Under the pieces are notes generated by a model. It ran no database searches, had not been told where the DNA came from, and saw nothing but the letters and a program-made list of their open reading frames with translations. 64,000 bases of DNA from Paracoccaceae bacterium (GTDB lineage: Bacteria > Pseudomonadota > Alphaproteobacteria > Rhodobacterales > Rhodobacteraceae), in assembly GCA_014879735.1 (NCBI GenBank), contig JACSRN010000144.1:1-64000 (forward strand), written 5' to 3'. The translations under genes and the position numbers were made by a program. Positions 36,533-44,516 of this stretch are shown piece after piece (the stretch's first letter is position 1; the number at the start of each line of letters is the position of its first letter).

Positions 36533-36993
36533 GTCCAGGTGCTCTCCGTCGTCTCCGCCGCAAACCGGGCTTTCGGACGGAAACCCGCGCAGATCCATTT
36601 TCGCTGGGGTCGGGACCTGCCGATCTTGCTGTTGCGGCACAATCAGATCCGCAAGGAGGTTGAACGATGGGCACCCTTTTCGGGCCAGGCGAGATGAGCC
36701 GCACCCCCTGCAGCACCCCGGCCAACCAGCCGTCCCGCCGTACATTTGGCAATGGCGGGCCGAAATTCTCGGCTCCTCCTGCAGAAACCGGGGATCCACC
36801 GCCGCCTCGCCATCACAAGGCCGCAGCGGATCAAGATCTTCGTCAACAGAGCGTGGCCGTCTCTTTCTCACATGCGCATTATCATGCCATTTGGCGCGCT
36901 ACCAAAGCAGATTGACCAGGAGCAGTTTACACACGATAAGACCGCCTTATCGCGGGGCTTGATGCGGCGGGCATAATCGGCCACTCTCGGGCC
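36533..36993. other. intergenic region without a recognisable gene
   Basis: About 460 bases between the LysR gene and the replicon-associated recombinase. Short frames on both strands have no recognisable similarity and no good ribosome-binding site. The last 100 bases are AT-richer and contain the inverted repeat at 36934-36952. This is the junction between the catabolic gene block and the replication module. Confidence 0.4.
36934..36952. repeat. 7-bp inverted repeat upstream of the recombinase gene
   Basis: CGATAAG (36934-36940) and CTTATCG (36946-36952) are perfectly complementary around ACCGC. It lies 42 bases before the recombinase start, in an AT-rich patch. It could be a recombinase core site, an operator or a partition site. 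Confidence 0.5.
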
Positions 36994-38046
36994 ATGCGCA
37001 CGCCCCTCCCCTCCGCACTGCCAGCCTATGCCCAGATCTCGCCCGCCGATGAAGAGGCGTTGAGCGAGTTGTTCCGCAAGGGCACCCCGCCCAACACGCT
37101 GCGCGCCTGGGAACGCGACCTGACCTATATCGCGGCCTGGAAGATGGCCGCCTTCGGCCAGCCGCTGGCCTGGCCCGAGGAAGAGCGCGTCGCGCTGCGC
37201 TTCGTCCTGGACCATGCCGTCGACCTGACCGAACGCCCCGGCGCCGCAAGGGACACCGCGATGGAGCTGATCGCACTGGGGCTGCGCCTTGGGCTTGCCT
37301 GTCCGGCGCCGGCCACGCTGGACCGCCGCATCGCCTCATGGCGCGCCTTCCACCGCATGCGCAACCTGCCCAGCCCCTTCACCGCGCCGCTGGTCGCCCA
37401 GACCCGCCAGAAGGCGCGCCGCGCCGCAGCCGGGCCGCATCGTCCGAAATCCGCCCGGCCGGTGACGCGCGACATCCTGCGCCGGCTTCTGGCCAGCTGC
37501 GATGCCAGCATCCGCGGCCTGCGCGACCGGGCGATGCTGAGCCTTGCCTTCGCCAGCGGCGGGCGGCGGCGCAGCGAGGTTTCGGCGCTGAATGTCGAGG
37601 ATATCGGCCTGGACGATTTCGCCGCCTCCGGGCTGGTCTGGATCCGGCTGGTCGAAACCAAGACCACCCGCAAGGGCCAGGCGCCCCGGTTGCCGCTGAA
37701 AGGCCCCGCGGCCCGGGCCGTCGTCCATTGGCTGGAGGTGACGCAGCTGACCCGGGGGCCGCTGTTCCGCCCGGTCTCGAAGTCCGACCGCGCCCTGCCC
37801 CGCCGCCTGGCCCCCGATGCGCTGCGCACCATCCTGCGCCACCGCCTGCGGCTGGCTGGCCTGCCCGAGGATTTTGCCAGCCCGCACGGGCTGCGCTCGG
37901 GCTTTCTGACCCAGGCCGCGCTGGACGGCGCGCCGCTGGCGGCGGCGATGCAACTGTCGCTGCACCGCTCGGCCGTCCAGGCGCAGAAATACTATGCCGA
38001 TGTGGAAATCACCGAGAACCCGGCGACCGATCTGCTGGGCGACTGA
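36994..38046 (+). CDS. tyrosine recombinase/integrase of the replicon module
   Basis: This 350-residue site-specific recombinase has an N-terminal SAM-like DNA-binding domain (about 18-130) and a catalytic domain with the conserved set: an Arg in SGGRRRSEV (about Arg193), Lys in the KTTRKGQ beta-hairpin (about 223-228), His298-x-x-Arg301 (SPHGLRSG), His324 (SLHRS) and the nucleophile Tyr333 (QKYYAD). It lies beside parAB, convergent with them. Rhodobacterales plasmids commonly keep such a gene next to the replicase, probably for resolving multimers; that role is inferred here. Confidence 0.88.
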   Translation: MRTPLPSALPAYAQISPADEEALSELFRKGTPPNTLRAWERDLTYIAAWKMAAFGQPLAWPEEERVALRFVLDHAVDLTERPGAARDTAMELIALGLRLGLACPAPATLDRRIASWRAFHRMRNLPSPFTAPLVAQTRQKARRAAAGPHRPKSARPVTRDILRRLLASCDASIRGLRDRAMLSLAFASGGRRRSEVSALNVEDIGLDDFAASGLVWIRLVETKTTRKGQAPRLPLKGPAARAVVHWLEVTQLTRGPLFRPVSKSDRALPRRLAPDALRTILRHRLRLAGLPEDFASPHGLRSGFLTQAALDGAPLAAAMQLSLHRSAVQAQKYYADVEITENPATDLLGD

Positions 38047-38098
38047 CCGCCCTGCCCTTCCGACCTGCCGGCCGGCCAGACCCGCCAACAGCCTCGCG

Positions 38099-39205
38099 TC
38101 AGCCCGCCCTTGACGTCAGATCGTCCAGCAGCCGCAGGAGCGCCGCCTCCACCTGCCGACGGTCGAGCGCCGCAAAATCCTGCGCCAGGCGGATCTCCAG
38201 CCGGCCGTTGGTGGCAGTGCATTTCGCCAGGCCAAGCCGCGTCGGCAACTGCAGCGTGGTCTTCGCGCGCGACGGGGTTTCCGCCTGGGTTTCGCGCGGC
38301 TTGCGGGCGTTGTCGTCCTCGCCCTCGGGCAGATCCGCCAGCCGCCTCAGCACGTCAAGCTCGTCGGCCGCCGAGCGCGTCTCCCAGCCCTTCAGCTCGG
38401 CACGGATGCGGAGGACAAGCTCCGGCCGGTCATCCAGCGCCGCCGCCAGCTTCAGCCCCAGCGCGCGCGGAATATGCGGGGCATAGCGCAGGTCATCGCC
38501 CAGCCGGCTCATCAGCCGGATGAACTGCCGGATATAGCTGCGCTTCTGATAGGGGGCCGAGCGGAACAATTCCGCCACGGCACGGTCCGGATCAACCTCG
38601 CGGGTGCCGGGATCGTCGGCGTAGGCCATCGCCGTCTGCGCCATCTCGGCAAAAGAGATGTCCTTGCGGACCAGGTTTTCATCCACCATCCGGCGGTAGA
38701 GCCCCTCCAACCCTTCCCCGCGGGGAAGAATCCCGGCCGGGATCACCCCCCAGCGCGCGGCATCGCCGGTCTCGGCCAGCAGTTCGCGATAGGCCGCCAG
38801 CCGGCGGTAGCCCTGCACCAGTTCATAGCGGCCGTCGGCCCGCGGCTCGACCTGGATCGGGTTCGACAGGCCGACGTCCCGCAGCGAGGTCTTCAGATCC
38901 TCCAGTTCCTGATCGTCGCCCTTCGCCCGGTCGCGGATCAGCTTGAAGGTCTCCACCTGGTCAAGCGGGATCAGATCGACGATCAGGCCAAGCTGCTTCA
39001 TCCGGACGTATTCGGCGGCCAGCGCATCGTTCTCGGCGCGGATCGCCTCTTCCACCACCCGGCGCTCGCGCAGCGATTCCGCATTCTCGGTGATCGCCGC
39101 CGCCATGGGCGAGCGGCGGGTCTCGACCTTGGCCGCCGCGGCAGCGGTTGCCTCGCTGCCCGGTTCCTCCGGCAGGTCGATGTCAAAGGTCCGGCGCTTC
39201 TTCAT
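38099..39205 (-). CDS. parB: ParB/RepB-type partition protein
   Basis: This 368-residue centromere-binding partition protein has the ParB N-terminal CTPase region: NPIQVEPRADGRYELVQGYRR, with GYRR (132-135) in place of the common GERR. A basic N-terminal stretch (KKRRTFDI) is where ParA contacts usually occur. A helix-turn-helix follows (ISFAEMAQTAMAY...YIRQFIRLMSRLGD). The start overlaps the parA stop as ATGA. It acts with ParA to segregate the replicon; the cognate site is probably one of the palindromes in 40510-41018. Confidence 0.9.
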   Translation of the reverse strand: MKKRRTFDIDLPEEPGSEATAAAAAKVETRRSPMAAAITENAESLRERRVVEEAIRAENDALAAEYVRMKQLGLIVDLIPLDQVETFKLIRDRAKGDDQELEDLKTSLRDVGLSNPIQVEPRADGRYELVQGYRRLAAYRELLAETGDAARWGVIPAGILPRGEGLEGLYRRMVDENLVRKDISFAEMAQTAMAYADDPGTREVDPDRAVAELFRSAPYQKRSYIRQFIRLMSRLGDDLRYAPHIPRALGLKLAAALDDRPELVLRIRAELKGWETRSAADELDVLRRLADLPEGEDDNARKPRETQAETPSRAKTTLQLPTRLGLAKCTATNGRLEIRLAQDFAALDRRQVEAALLRLLDDLTSRAG

Positions 39206-40509
39206 GCCTCGTCCTCCACCTGTGCCCAGGCCTTCAGCACGCAGGCCCGAAACTCCTCATAGGCCCGGTCGAACGAGGCGCGGGCCCGCCGCCAGGTTTC
39301 CCGGGTCATGGTTCGATAGTCGATCTCATAGACCGACGACAGGAACCGGCCCGATTGCTCGACCGCTCGCGTCATCTCGATCGGTTCGTTGCAGACAGTA
39401 TCGCCGAATACCTTGCGAAAGGCTTCCAGCATGGCGCGGTGCAATTCATTGCCGGGTTCGAAGCGGGTCATCAGGAAGCGGATATCGAGGAAGGCCTTCG
39501 GCAACCGCATCTTCCCCGCGGGGAAGGTTCCGTCAAACCCGGCCGACAGATCCGCAAGCGCCTCGGACAACTGGCCGATGAAGGAGGTGGTCGAATCATA
39601 TTCCCAATAGCCGGGACCCGAGGGGATATAGAGCACATCGGCCGCAAAGACCGCGTTCATCGACTGGTAGCCGATTGCCGGCGGGCAGTCGAACAGGATC
39701 AGGTCATAGGTCTCGGCCGCCAGCCCGTCGAGCCAGCGCGACACCGCGGCAAAGAACGACCAGTCGGGATTGAGGTGGCGGTACTGCGCGCTGGCAAATT
39801 CGACGAAGGCCGCATTGGCGCAGGACGGCACGATGTCGATGGTCGGCCAGGCCGTGGGCTTGACGAAATCGGCCACCCGCAGGTCGCCCAGGCCCAGGTC
39901 ACGCACCGAAGCCGGCAGCCGGCGCTGGGGCAGGGCGGTTCCGGATTCGGCGGCGCGGGGGGCCGCATTCATCCGGTCGGTCTCGCGCACCAGGTCGCGG
40001 GCGATGATGCCCCAGACCGTGTGTTCCTCGCTGACATCATGCAGGCCCATCGAATGGGTCAGGGTCGCCTGCGGGTCGAAGTCGACGACAAGGACCCGGT
40101 AGCCGTCCAGCGCCGCCGCATGCGCCATGTGCAAAGCCACGGTCGACTTGCCGGCGCCACCCTTGAAATTCGAGATCGCCACCCGGACCGCGCGCTTGCC
40201 GGCGGGTCGCGGCGGCAGCAGCGAGGCCCGGTTCACCTTCAGCTTGCGGCGCAGCTCGTTGATCTCGGTCAGGCTGAACCAGCGCTGCCGGCCATCCTCC
40301 TCGACTTCCCCGCCGGGAAGGTCGGGCTCGGCGGCAAGCCGGCCGCGGAACGTCGACTGGTTGATGCGGAAGATCAGTTCCGCCACCTCCCAGGAGGAAA
40401 ACCGGCGCAGGGTCTTTTCATGCTCGGGTGAAAAGGTCTGGCGCCGGATATAGCCCTGCATCTTCAGCGACTGCGCCTGAAGTGCGGCGAGATCCTGGTG
40501 ATCAAACAT
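39202..40509 (-). CDS. parA: ParA/RepA-type partition ATPase
   Basis: This 435-residue Walker-type partition ATPase has the deviant Walker A KGGAGKS (116-122), preceded by ISNF, then VLVVDFDPQATLTHSMG and LILFDCPPAIGYQSMNA. The N-terminal 100 residues contain a helix-turn-helix-like segment (WEVAELIFRINQSTFRGRL) as in plasmid type Ia ParA proteins that repress their own operon. I start at 40509, after GGAG; the frame continues upstream but not in family-like sequence. It is divergent from the DnaA-like initiator across a repeat-rich region. Confidence 0.92.
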   Translation of the reverse strand: MFDHQDLAALQAQSLKMQGYIRRQTFSPEHEKTLRRFSSWEVAELIFRINQSTFRGRLAAEPDLPGGEVEEDGRQRWFSLTEINELRRKLKVNRASLLPPRPAGKRAVRVAISNFKGGAGKSTVALHMAHAAALDGYRVLVVDFDPQATLTHSMGLHDVSEEHTVWGIIARDLVRETDRMNAAPRAAESGTALPQRRLPASVRDLGLGDLRVADFVKPTAWPTIDIVPSCANAAFVEFASAQYRHLNPDWSFFAAVSRWLDGLAAETYDLILFDCPPAIGYQSMNAVFAADVLYIPSGPGYWEYDSTTSFIGQLSEALADLSAGFDGTFPAGKMRLPKAFLDIRFLMTRFEPGNELHRAMLEAFRKVFGDTVCNEPIEMTRAVEQSGRFLSSVYEIDYRTMTRETWRRARASFDRAYEEFRACVLKAWAQVEDEA

Positions 40510-40562
40510 GCCTGCTCCGTTTCTTGAACGTTGATTGCTGCTCTTTCCCGATTTACGCCGGA

Positions 40563-40579
40563 TTTGCGTTCGGCGCAAA
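40563..40579. repeat. palindrome upstream of parA (operator or parS candidate)
   Basis: TTTGCG (40563-40568) and CGCAAA (40574-40579) are perfectly complementary around TTCGG. A related sequence, GATTTACGCCGG, just upstream resembles GATTTGCGTTCGG, giving an additional imperfect direct repeat. It is 54 bases before the parA start. Confidence 0.5.
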
Positions 40580-40710
40580 GGCGAAGTTATCCTAAGACCG
40601 GAAAACTCCGCCGGACGGGATTTTGCTGCACCGACAAGGCCCTGACCGATTCGGCCCCTGCGACGACGGCACCGGCGTCTTTGCCGCCGCCCGCGGCGGA
40701 GCTACCGCGG

Positions 40711-40775
40711 ATGGGGGGACAGGATCGGCAAAACACCAGCGTTTGAGGGGACATTGTTTTGCAATGGGGGGACAG
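40711..40775 (+). repeat. three phased iteron-like GGGGACA repeats
   Basis: GGGGACA occurs at 40715-40721, 40747-40753 and 40768-40774. The first and third are part of the identical 12-mer ATGGGGGGACAG (40711-40722 and 40764-40775). The start-to-start distances of 32 and 21 bases are close to three and two turns of the helix, so all copies face the same side of the DNA, as expected for initiator binding sites. Confidence 0.6.
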
Positions 40776-40855
40776 CCTGGATGTCCTGCTATACCAATTG
40801 AACCGGATTCGATAGGCTTTGCGAATTGCTTCCCTGCCCGGGCCCGAACCTGCTC

Positions 40856-40884
40856 TTGACAGAATCGCCCGACACAACGCTAAT
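40856..40884 (+). promoter_or_regulatory. predicted promoter of the DnaA-like replicase gene
   Basis: TTGACA (40856-40861) is followed after 17 bases by GCTAAT (40879-40884, four of six -10 matches). Transcription from here would give a leader of about 130 bases before the ATG at 41019, containing a strong hairpin. Confidence 0.5.
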
Positions 40885-40953
40885 GGCGAAGGATCGACGA
40901 AAAGCGTTGGCTGGCAGGCCGAATAACCGGAGGCGGACGCAAATCAACGGACC

Positions 40954-40974
40954 TGCGCCAGAAACGCTGGCGCA
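40954..40974 (+). other. strong hairpin in the replicase leader
   Basis: TGCGCCAG (40954-40961) and CTGGCGCA (40967-40974) form a perfect 8-bp stem with loop AAACG, 45 bases before the replicase start. A second pair, CAACGCT (40875-40881) and AGCGTTG (40903-40909), lies upstream. Such leaders can control copy number through RNA folding or antisense RNA. Confidence 0.5.
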
Positions 40975-41018
40975 TGAGGCAGAGCACGAGGCGGATCAAC
41001 CGCCCGGAGGGCAGAGCG

Positions 41019-41714
41019 ATGTTGCTGAAGAAGTCCGTCGGTCGCGGCAGCGCCACGCGGAAATACGACCTTCTCACCATTCTCGGTGCGCATGCCCTGG
41101 CGCAGGACCGCGGGCTGCAACGCCAGACGCTGCGGCTGATCTGTCTGATCACTGCGCGCTACAACTGGCAGTATGACCAGCTTTCCGTCGGCCAGGAAGA
41201 GATTGCCCGGCTGTGGTCCGTCGATCCGCGCACGGTGAAGCGCGAGATGGCGGCCTTGCGGCAACGCGGCTGGCTGGTCGAGCGCCGCGCGGCGGCGCGC
41301 GGTCGGGTCACGCTCTACGGTCTTGGCATCGACCGCATCCTCGACGACACCCGCGCGGTCTGGGAGCGGGTCGGCCCCGATCTGGTTGCCCGTCTGGGCG
41401 AGAGCGACCCCCCCCCGGTCCCCCCGGCGGATGGCAGCGCCGAGACCGCCGGCGCCCGGGTCATTCCCTTTCCCCAGGCGATGGCCCCTGCCGGCGCCGG
41501 TCTCTGGGCCGAGGTCGCGCGGCTGCTGCAGCGCGACGATCCCGCGATCTTCCGCGTCTGGTTCGCGGGGCTGAGCGCCACCGAAGAGGCCCCCGACCTG
41601 GTGTTGCAGGCACCGAGCGGTTTTCATGCCAGCTACATCAAGACCCATCTTGCCGCGCGGATCGAGGCGGCCTTGCAGCGGCTGGCGCCGGGAATGCGGA
41701 TGAGGATTGGCTGA
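41019..41714 (+). CDS. DnaA-like plasmid replication initiator
   Basis: This 231-residue initiator resembles the DnaA-like replicases of Rhodobacterales plasmids. Residues 15-110 form a winged-helix region (LRLICLITARYNWQYDQLS, then VGQEEIARLWSVDPRTVKRE and LRQRGWLVERRAAARGRVTLYGLG). A Pro-rich linker follows, then residues 162-222 (LWAEVARLLQRDDPAIFRVW, APDLVLQAPSGFHASYIKTH) match the N-terminal domain I of chromosomal DnaA. It has no AAA+ ATPase, so it is not a true DnaA. ATG 41019 has GGAGGG seven bases upstream. It is divergent from parAB and defines the replicon type. Confidence 0.85.
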   Translation: MLLKKSVGRGSATRKYDLLTILGAHALAQDRGLQRQTLRLICLITARYNWQYDQLSVGQEEIARLWSVDPRTVKREMAALRQRGWLVERRAAARGRVTLYGLGIDRILDDTRAVWERVGPDLVARLGESDPPPVPPADGSAETAGARVIPFPQAMAPAGAGLWAEVARLLQRDDPAIFRVWFAGLSATEEAPDLVLQAPSGFHASYIKTHLAARIEAALQRLAPGMRMRIG

Positions 41715-41715
41715 G

Positions 41716-42384
41716 ATGGACGGGTGGGGCGGTTTCTTTCTGGCACTTGGCGTCTTTTACGCGGTGCATGCGCTGCCGGTGCGGCCGGGCGTGAAGGCGG
41801 CGGGGCAGGCCCGTCTCGGTAGCCGCGGCTATGCTGCAGTCACCGGGCTGGTCCAGCTGGCGACGCTGGCCTGGGTGATCGTGGCGGCCGGGCAGGCGCC
41901 CTGGATCGGGCTCTGGGATCAGGCGCCCTGGATGCGGTGGGCGGTGAACCTGGCGATGCCCGTCGCGGTGGCGCTGGTGGTGCTGGCGATCGGCACGCCC
42001 AATCCGCTGAGCTTCGGCGGCCCCGCGGCGGGGTTCGATCCGGCGCGCCCGGGGCTGGCCGGGCTGGTGCGGCATCCGGTGCTCTGGGCGCTGTTGCTGT
42101 GGTCATCGGCGCATATGCTGGTCAACGGCGATCTGGCGCATGTGCTGCTGTTTGGCGGCTTTGCGCTGTTCTCGGCCCTGGGGATGGTGGTGCTGGACCG
42201 TCGCCGGCAGCGCGACCTTGGCGCCGACTGGGCGCGGCTGGCGGCCCATACCTCGAACCTGCCGCTGGCAGGCAGGCTGGCGGGATGGCGGCCCTCACCC
42301 GCGCGGCTGGTGGTGGCGGCCGCGATCTGGCTGGCGCTGCTCTGGCTGCATCCCGAGGTGATCGGGGTCTCGCCGCTGCCCTGA
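41716..42384 (+). CDS. NnrU-family membrane protein
   Basis: This 222-residue inner-membrane protein has about six transmembrane segments and the NnrU pattern: GVFYAVHALP near the N-terminus, LVRHPVLWALLLWSSAHMLVNGDLAHVLLFGGFALFSALGM in the middle and WARLAAHTSNLPLAGRLAGW. NnrU proteins accompany denitrification genes and are distantly related to isoprenylcysteine methyltransferases; their function is not settled. It starts one base after the replicase stop codon, but no denitrification gene is nearby. Confidence 0.85.
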   Translation: MDGWGGFFLALGVFYAVHALPVRPGVKAAGQARLGSRGYAAVTGLVQLATLAWVIVAAGQAPWIGLWDQAPWMRWAVNLAMPVAVALVVLAIGTPNPLSFGGPAAGFDPARPGLAGLVRHPVLWALLLWSSAHMLVNGDLAHVLLFGGFALFSALGMVVLDRRRQRDLGADWARLAAHTSNLPLAGRLAGWRPSPARLVVAAAIWLALLWLHPEVIGVSPLP

Positions 42385-42423
42385 CCGGCGACGGCGGCGG
42401 TGGGGGAGGCGTTTCCGGGCCGG

Positions 42424-43575
42424 TCAGGGCGTGCCTGACGCCAGAAGCGGTTCGTAGCGGGCATCGGTCAGGGCTTCGAGAAAGGCCACCAGCGCATCGA
42501 TCTTGCGCTCGGTCAGCGGCTGGCCCTTCAGATCCTCTCGTGCGACGGTCGCGGCCACCTCGGGCGGCGACCAGGGCGCGCCGGTTTCCGGGTTCAGCGC
42601 CCGGTCGGGGTTGTTGAAATGGTCGTAGAAGGCGATCACCGTGCGCAGGTCGCGGAAGACGCCGTTGTGCATATAGGGGCCGGTGACGGCAACGTTGCGC
42701 AGCGTCGGCGTGCGGAACCGGCCCTCGGCGCCGGGATCGGTCACGCCGGGGTTCTCGGCCAGGCCACGGTCGACATGATCGGCCGGCAACCCGGCCAGCG
42801 CCAGCAGCGCCGGGTTCGACGGCACGCCGATATTGCGGTACTGGTGGTTCGAGAACGGCTCTTGCGCGGCATCCTCCGGGCGCAGGCTGTGACAGGTGGC
42901 GCAGTTCACATTATTGTTGGAAAAGAACAGGGTACGGCCCAAATCCTCCAACGGCGTCAGATCGTATTCGCCGCGCAGGTACCGATCATACCGGCTGTCG
43001 TAGCTGGCAAGGGCATCGGTCGCCTCATAGGCGGCGATGGCACGGCCGAAGGCGGCAAAGGCGGCATCGGCATTGTCGAAGATCGCCGGGCCGTAAAGCA
43101 CCCGGAACGCCTGTTCGTAATCGGGGTTTTCGCGCAGCCGCGCGATGACCGCCGCGGCCGAGGGCATCGCCATCTCGCCCGGGTTGAGGGGCGGGCCCAC
43201 GGCCTGGTCGGCCAGGGTCGCGGCGCGACCATCCAGAAAGAGGCCGCCGACATATTCCTTCAGCGCCGGATCGTAATGGAACGCCGGCACGGCCGCGGCA
43301 TAGGCGGCAGTGGGCGCATTGCGGCCACCGAAGGACCGGCCGTCGTCGCCGAGCGAGGCCATGCCGGCGGCCGATGTCTCGCGCGCATCGGTGAAGGCCG
43401 TGTCCGGCGCATGGCAGGTGGCGCAGGACATGCTGCGCCCGGCCGAGAAATTCGGATCGAAGAACAGCATTGCGCCGAGATCCGCCTCGGCCGGGATCTC
43501 TCCGGCGCAGGCCGCAGCGGGGAATGCGGCGGCGGCAAGCAGCGCCAGCGGCAGGGCCAGGCGGGCAGGGGTCAT
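42424..43575 (-). CDS. MauG/CcpA-type di-haem cytochrome c peroxidase family protein
   Basis: This 383-residue secreted di-haem protein has a signal peptide (cleavage near residue 24). Covalent haem sites CATCH are at 51-55 and 225-229. GPYMHNGVFRDLRTVIAFYDHF and RTPTLRNVAVTGPYMH are standard for this family. The start overlaps the sterol-desaturase-like gene stop as ATGA, and it closes the iron-uptake operon. A periplasmic electron-transfer or peroxide-detoxifying role during iron oxidation is inferred. Confidence 0.88.
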   Translation of the reverse strand: MTPARLALPLALLAAAAFPAAACAGEIPAEADLGAMLFFDPNFSAGRSMSCATCHAPDTAFTDARETSAAGMASLGDDGRSFGGRNAPTAAYAAAVPAFHYDPALKEYVGGLFLDGRAATLADQAVGPPLNPGEMAMPSAAAVIARLRENPDYEQAFRVLYGPAIFDNADAAFAAFGRAIAAYEATDALASYDSRYDRYLRGEYDLTPLEDLGRTLFFSNNNVNCATCHSLRPEDAAQEPFSNHQYRNIGVPSNPALLALAGLPADHVDRGLAENPGVTDPGAEGRFRTPTLRNVAVTGPYMHNGVFRDLRTVIAFYDHFNNPDRALNPETGAPWSPPEVAATVAREDLKGQPLTERKIDALVAFLEALTDARYEPLLASGTP

Positions 43576-44513
43576 GGTCGTTTCCTCCGGACCCGGTCCC
43601 GAAGATCGAGGACGGGGTTCAACAACAGCGCGGCGATGCTGTCCCAGGCGCGCGGCCCGCGCGAGCCCAGGCCATAGGCGGGGGCCTGGCCGGCCAGATC
43701 CTGCGGCAGTCTGAGCGTGCCGAACATCCAGTCCCAGATCGCCAGCGCGCTGCCGAAATTGCTTTGCAGGTGGCGCCTGTCGTGGTGGATCTGGTGCTGG
43801 GCGGGCGAGACCAGGACATGTTCCAGCCAGCGGCCATAGGTCAGGCGGACCGGGCTGTGCCGCAGATTGGCCGAGAGCGAGAACAGGACGACAATGAAGA
43901 GATTGTCGCCGAAGATGGTGTAGAGATCGAGCCGGCCGCCGAAGGCGAACAGGAAGCCCCCGGTCACAAGCCCGGCCACCACCGCATGGCGCAGCGCGAA
44001 CAGCGCGGTCTCGACCGGATGGAGGCGGTAGAACAGCAGCGGCGTCAGCACCTCGGCGCTGTGGTGGACGCGGTGGAACAGCCAGAGCCAGCGGTTGCGG
44101 TGCATCAGCCGGTGCAGCCAGTAGCGGCTGAGATCGCCGGCCAGAAACAGCGCAAGCGTATAGGCCAGAACGATGTCGCGATAGCGCCAGGCCAGGAAGG
44201 GCGGGTCGATGGCGGCGGAAAGGCCGCGGATCGTCCAGAGCGCAACGCCCTGCGCCGAGAGCAGAAGCGGGGCGATCAGCAGCGTCTTCACCGCCCAGTT
44301 CACGAAGAAATAGCCGAGATCCAGCCGGGCATCGGGTGCCGTGGCCCAGGCGCGCAGCGCGGCGATGCGCCAGGTCCTGCCCGAGGCCAGCATCAGCGCC
44401 AGCGCGATCAGCGCACTGGACAGCAGATAGAGCCAGAAGATCCGCTCGCTGCCGTCGAACAGGTCGTGAAACGGGGTCGGCAGGCCGGCCAGCCCCGAAA
44501 GGGCGGCGTCCAT
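43572..44513 (-). CDS. sterol desaturase/fatty-acid hydroxylase superfamily protein
   Basis: This 313-residue membrane protein has several transmembrane helices and the three His clusters of the di-iron fatty-acid hydroxylase superfamily: HRLMHR (about 135-140), HRVHHS (about 147-152) and HQIHHD (about 243-248). It also has YRLHPVE between them. Members hydroxylate or desaturate lipids using O2 and two irons. It lies inside an iron-uptake operon, 3 bases after an imelysin gene and overlapping the cytochrome peroxidase gene, which is unusual. The lipid or other substrate is unknown. Confidence 0.85.
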   Translation of the reverse strand: MDAALSGLAGLPTPFHDLFDGSERIFWLYLLSSALIALALMLASGRTWRIAALRAWATAPDARLDLGYFFVNWAVKTLLIAPLLLSAQGVALWTIRGLSAAIDPPFLAWRYRDIVLAYTLALFLAGDLSRYWLHRLMHRNRWLWLFHRVHHSAEVLTPLLFYRLHPVETALFALRHAVVAGLVTGGFLFAFGGRLDLYTIFGDNLFIVVLFSLSANLRHSPVRLTYGRWLEHVLVSPAQHQIHHDRRHLQSNFGSALAIWDWMFGTLRLPQDLAGQAPAYGLGSRGPRAWDSIAALLLNPVLDLRDRVRRKRP

Positions 44514-44516
44514 GGT

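Larger units (their letters stand above)
40510..41018. other. parA-replicase intergenic region, candidate replication origin and partition site
   Basis: About 510 bases without a gene, between divergent parA and the DnaA-like replicase. It contains a TTTGCG/CGCAAA palindrome near parA, a DnaA-box-like TTATCCTAA (40587-40595, seven of nine), three phased GGGGACA motifs, a promoter and two hairpins in the replicase leader. Rhodobacterales plasmids usually carry their origin next to or in the replicase gene, so this is the best candidate origin here. Confidence 0.55.

Noticed and set aside
36667-36915. 82-codon frame in the gap before the recombinase gene
   Set aside because: Low-complexity Pro/His-rich translation with no recognisable motif; an upstream GGAGG-like site alone is not enough.
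36994-41714. RepABC-type replicon
   Set aside because: ParA and ParB are on the opposite strand to the initiator, and the initiator has a DnaA domain I rather than RepC features.
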